Shown here: positions 61,434-64,000 of the stretch, piece after piece
How positions within the stretch are numbered: position 1 is the stretch's first letter
Layout of the letters: every line of letters begins with the position of its first letter
Assembly: GCA_003053925.1 (NCBI GenBank)
Contig: QBKD01000001.1
Location: 806,001 to 870,000 of the forward strand
Direction: 5' to 3'
DNA from: Microbacteriaceae bacterium MWH-Ta3
GTDB lineage: Bacteria; Actinomycetota; Actinomycetes; Actinomycetales; Microbacteriaceae
Length of the DNA: 64,000 bases
Notes under the pieces: model-generated
The model's database searches: none
Told to the model about the DNA's origin: nothing
The model's input: only the letters and a program-made list of their open reading frames with translations
Translations under genes and position numbers: made by a program

Positions 61434-62561
61434 GTGGCGCTGACACCGCTGCACGCCGTAGCCCACGACGATATCGAGGCGATTCGTCGGGCGTATGCCG
61501 AGGCGCGGGCGGGTGCCTCGGCGTTCATGGTGACAGCGGATGGGCGCCTTCCCGCCGACATCGCGCCCGAGGTAGAACCCGGTGTTGCCGTGGTCGTGCA
61601 GACCAGTGGGTCCACCGACCACCCGAAACGTGTGGCGTTGACCGTCGATGCGCTCGAGGCCTCGGCCTCAGCCACGCGGGAACGCATCGGTGCCGCCCGT
61701 TGGATTTTGGCCGTCCCCACTACGTACATTGCGGGACTCATGGTGGTGGTGCGGTCGATTTTCGATGCACGCGGATTGGTGGTCCTGCCGAGTGGCCGAT
61801 TTACCGTCGAGGCGCTCGCCACCGCCGTCCGCGACGCCGGTCGCGAACATCCGCTGGCGGTTTCGCTCGTCCCCGCGCAACTGGGGACAGTGGTCGAGGC
61901 ACTGGAATCCGACCGCACGCGATGGGCGGGCCTCGCGGACATCGACACGATTCTTGTGGGTGGGCAGGCGCTGGCCGCAGACCTGCGTGCGCGGGCCTCG
62001 GATCTGGGCCTGCGCATTGTGCGGACCTACGGTTCGGCAGAAACGGCGGGCGGGGTTGTCTACGACGGCCGGCCCATCGGCGACACCGCGATCGAATCGG
62101 TGGACGGAATTCTGCAGATTGCGTCGTCATCGCTGGCGCTGGGCTATCTGAACGACGAAGGTCGCACCGCCGAAACGTTCGTGACCCGAGGCGGCCGCCG
62201 CTGGTTCCGCACCACCGATGTGGGTACCGTCGTGGATGGCGTTGTGACCGTCACCGGTCGTGCCGACGACATCATTATTTCGGGCGGAATCAAGGTGTCG
62301 CTGGCCGAACTGGAGCGGCTCGTGCAGACGCTGGAATCCACCGCCCACGCCACCTGGTTTGCGGAACCGACGTGGGGCCAGGTTCCCGCCGTCGTGAGTG
62401 AACACGAACTGGATCGCGCGGCCGTCCGTGACCTCGTCGAGGCAACCCTGGGCAAGGCGGCGCGGCCCTATCGCTTCGTGGTGTCGCCCATTCCGCGACT
62501 GGAATCCGGCAAGCCCGACCGACGCGAACTCTTCGCGATGGTCGAACGGGCCACGGATTAG
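61434..62561 (+). CDS. menE: o-Succinylbenzoate-CoA ligase
   Basis: AMP-forming ligase giving o-succinylbenzoyl-CoA. 375 residues, short as in actinobacteria: nucleotide loop TSGSTDHPKRVAL (about 60), RTYGSAETAGG (about 200), TTDVG, and C-terminal lysine in SGKPDRRELF. GTG start directly after the menB TAG. Confidence 0.93.
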   Translation: MALTPLHAVAHDDIEAIRRAYAEARAGASAFMVTADGRLPADIAPEVEPGVAVVVQTSGSTDHPKRVALTVDALEASASATRERIGAARWILAVPTTYIAGLMVVVRSIFDARGLVVLPSGRFTVEALATAVRDAGREHPLAVSLVPAQLGTVVEALESDRTRWAGLADIDTILVGGQALAADLRARASDLGLRIVRTYGSAETAGGVVYDGRPIGDTAIESVDGILQIASSSLALGYLNDEGRTAETFVTRGGRRWFRTTDVGTVVDGVVTVTGRADDIIISGGIKVSLAELERLVQTLESTAHATWFAEPTWGQVPAVVSEHELDRAAVRDLVEATLGKAARPYRFVVSPIPRLESGKPDRRELFAMVERATD

Positions 62562-62570
62562 ACTCGCAGC

Positions 62571-63584
62571 GTGGCCTCATCGAAATCGCGTTCTCCGAAG
62601 TCTGCTCGTTCCTCGAAGGGTCGTCCCGGCTCGCACCCCCGCAAGGGGTCGCCTGCCGACATGAGGCGCGCTGCGGCTACCGCACAACGCGCCACCACGG
62701 CCGATTGGATTCGGGCGGCCCGCCCCGCCACTCTCGGACTCGCATTTGCGCCCGTCGCCTTGGGCGCAGGGGCCGCCGATTACCTGTTTGACATCCTCGA
62801 TCTGCCTTTCTTGGAGCCCAAGCCGGTCACGCTCACGATTCTCGCCGTGCTTCTGGCCTTTGCGCTGCAGATCGGTGTCAACTTTGCCAACGACTATTCC
62901 GACGGAATTCGGGGAACCGACGCACGTCGTGTAGGCCCCGCTCGTTTGGTGGGTTCCGGTGCGGCCGCTCCGAAAACCGTGTTGCGTGTCGCGCTTGTTT
63001 TCTTCGGTGCTGCCGCCATCATCGGCGTCGCAATCACCGTCATCACGGGGCTGTGGTGGCTCCTCGCCGTGGGCGCCGCGGCCATCGTCGCGGCATGGTT
63101 TTACACGGGCGGCAAGCGGCCGTACGGTTATTTCGCGCTCGGTGAACTGGTGGTTTTTGTCTTCTTCGGGCTCGTGGCCACCACGGGAACCGCGTTCATT
63201 ATCACGGGCGAGATCTGGCTGGAAAGCATCCTGTTGGGCATTGCGCAGGGCTTCTTTGCCATGGCTGTGCTCCTGATCAACAACATGCGTGACCGCGCCA
63301 CTGATATTGATTCCGGCAAACGCACGCTGTCCGTGCGCATCGGTGTCGTGGCCAGCCGGGTGCTGTTTGCCTCGCTGGTGCTACTGCCGTACGTGATTCT
63401 TCTGTGGTTTGCCGTAACATTCTTTCTGGCGCCATTCGTCTATTTCACGTTGATATGTGCAGTCCCGACCGTTCTGATTGGCGTGATGTCGCGCAGCCCC
63501 AAGGACTACATCCTGGCGCTCAAGCTCACGGTCATCACGAGCCTGTTGTTTGCGGTGTCGCTCACCGCGGCACTCGCGAACTAG
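62571..63584 (+). CDS. menA: 1,4-Dihydroxy-2-naphthoate polyprenyltransferase
   Basis: UbiA-family membrane enzyme that adds the prenyl tail. 337 residues: a basic Ser/Arg/Lys-rich N-terminal extension of about 40 residues, then nine or so helices with the Asp-rich motifs NFANDYSDGIRGTD (about 105-118) and NNMRDRATDIDSGKRT. TAGACT exactly 6 nt before GTG 62571 (leaderless), which supports the long N-terminus over the in-frame ATG 62661. Confidence 0.94.
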   Translation: MASSKSRSPKSARSSKGRPGSHPRKGSPADMRRAAATAQRATTADWIRAARPATLGLAFAPVALGAGAADYLFDILDLPFLEPKPVTLTILAVLLAFALQIGVNFANDYSDGIRGTDARRVGPARLVGSGAAAPKTVLRVALVFFGAAAIIGVAITVITGLWWLLAVGAAAIVAAWFYTGGKRPYGYFALGELVVFVFFGLVATTGTAFIITGEIWLESILLGIAQGFFAMAVLLINNMRDRATDIDSGKRTLSVRIGVVASRVLFASLVLLPYVILLWFAVTFFLAPFVYFTLICAVPTVLIGVMSRSPKDYILALKLTVITSLLFAVSLTAALAN

Positions 63585-63594
63585 CGCCGACCGG

Positions 63595-63867
63595 CTATTC
63601 GTCGTCGTTGGCGGCGCGCTGCGCTGCCGCGATCTGCGAATCCTCGTGTGCGGTATCGGTGTCGGGCACCGGCTTTTCCACCCGCTGGCGCAGTGCGTCG
63701 GCGGCTTTTTGGCGCAGTGAACCCAAAAAGATGATGGACAGCGCAAAGGTGATGACGGTGGCGAACACTGCGCCCCACACCCAGTCGAAACCCATCAGCA
63801 ACAACAGTGCGAGTGCAACGATGAACATGCCGAGTCGAATGGCGGAGTACACAGCGAGTGGTTTCAC
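63595..63867 (-). CDS. Small membrane protein, DUF4229-like
   Basis: 90 residues with two membrane helices (about 7-24 and 29-48), then a charged tail ending AANDDE. GTG 63867 chosen since TACGAT ends exactly 6 nt upstream (leaderless); the frame is open farther but out of keeping with the family. Often next to menA in related bacteria. Function unknown. Confidence 0.75.
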   Translation of the reverse strand: MKPLAVYSAIRLGMFIVALALLLLMGFDWVWGAVFATVITFALSIIFLGSLRQKAADALRQRVEKPVPDTDTAHEDSQIAAAQRAANDDE

Positions 63868-63955
63868 GTTTCCATCGTAAATCCTCAACGGGACGGCGCC
63901 TCGCTGCCAGCGAATACGCCCGGTCGCCGTCGGGCCCTCTGGGTAGACTCGCACT

Positions 63956-64000
63956 GTGACTCGGTGGATAGTAATCGGAATTGTGGCGGTCCTCGCCATC
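63956..64000 (+). CDS. Start of a membrane protein (runs off the right edge)
   Basis: GTG at 63956 begins MTRWIVIGIVAVLAI, a hydrophobic stretch, and stays open to the edge. TAGACT ends exactly 6 nt upstream (leaderless), supporting a real gene. The start resembles phospholipase D N-terminal-type (PLDc_N) small membrane proteins that often follow menA, but only 15 codons are visible. Confidence 0.5.
   Translation, partial: MTRWIVIGIVAVLAI

Overview
The window looks like a chromosomal segment of a high-GC actinobacterium (Actinomycetota), most probably order Micrococcales and perhaps family Microbacteriaceae. The reasons are the gene order ftsH-folE-folP-folB-folK-DUF3180-DUF2520-panC-lysS-clpC, actinobacterial HemH and HemQ, a short archaeal-type AspRS, a compact menaquinone cluster and dense operons with ATGA overlaps. 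At least 20 genes have a TANNNT hexamer almost exactly 6 nt before the start codon, the signature of leaderless transcription. I see no insertion sequence, prophage, CRISPR array or broken gene. Family placement is inference; no database was searched.

Layout. 1-6.3 kb: a partial DMT transporter, cysK-cysE, plsC, a thioredoxin gene behind a CsoR/CstR-type palindrome, and a three-gene membrane protein/response regulator/histidine kinase operon. 6.4-13.8 kb: a DEAD-box RNA helicase with a repetitive Arg/Asp-rich N-terminus, a TetR-like regulator with a small methyltransferase, and B12-dependent metH. 13.8-16.9 kb: a three-gene ECF-type uptake cassette (surface lipoprotein, a single T-A-A fusion protein, S component) next to metH, a candidate cobalamin importer. 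17.0-23.0 kb: amidase, acetyltransferase, Gfo/Idh oxidoreductase with two LacI-type operators, LacI regulator and a second DMT transporter.

23.0-33.1 kb: a complete tetrapyrrole island. hemA-hemC-hemD-hemB-hemL-tetR run leftward and hemE-hemY-hemQ-hemH run rightward from a 73-bp divergent promoter holding two perfect inverted repeats. The gene set takes glutamyl-tRNA to heme by the coproporphyrin-dependent route. Sampled lines suggest a lower GC content than the flanks. tRNA-Phe, tRNA-Asp and tRNA-Glu follow.

33.5-48.1 kb: an M23 peptidase, ppa, then a long housekeeping series tilS, hpt, ftsH, folE, folP, folB, folK, DUF3180, DUF2520, panC, lysS, a 58-aa membrane protein, clpC (behind two ClgR-like boxes) and an ArgA-like acetyltransferase. 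48.2-54.9 kb: a membrane-anchored protein, a secreted trypsin-like protease with fibronectin-like repeats, radA, tRNA-Ser, an LAETG-anchored surface protein and aspS. 54.9-64 kb: a histidine phosphatase leading the system II cytochrome c maturation genes (TlpA-like, ccdA, resB, ccsA), then menC, menB, menE, menA, a DUF4229-like protein and the start of another membrane protein.

Taken together, heme synthesis, cytochrome c maturation and menaquinone synthesis indicate an aerobic respiratory chain with c-type cytochromes and menaquinone. MetH plus the ECF cassette suggest dependence on imported cobalamin.
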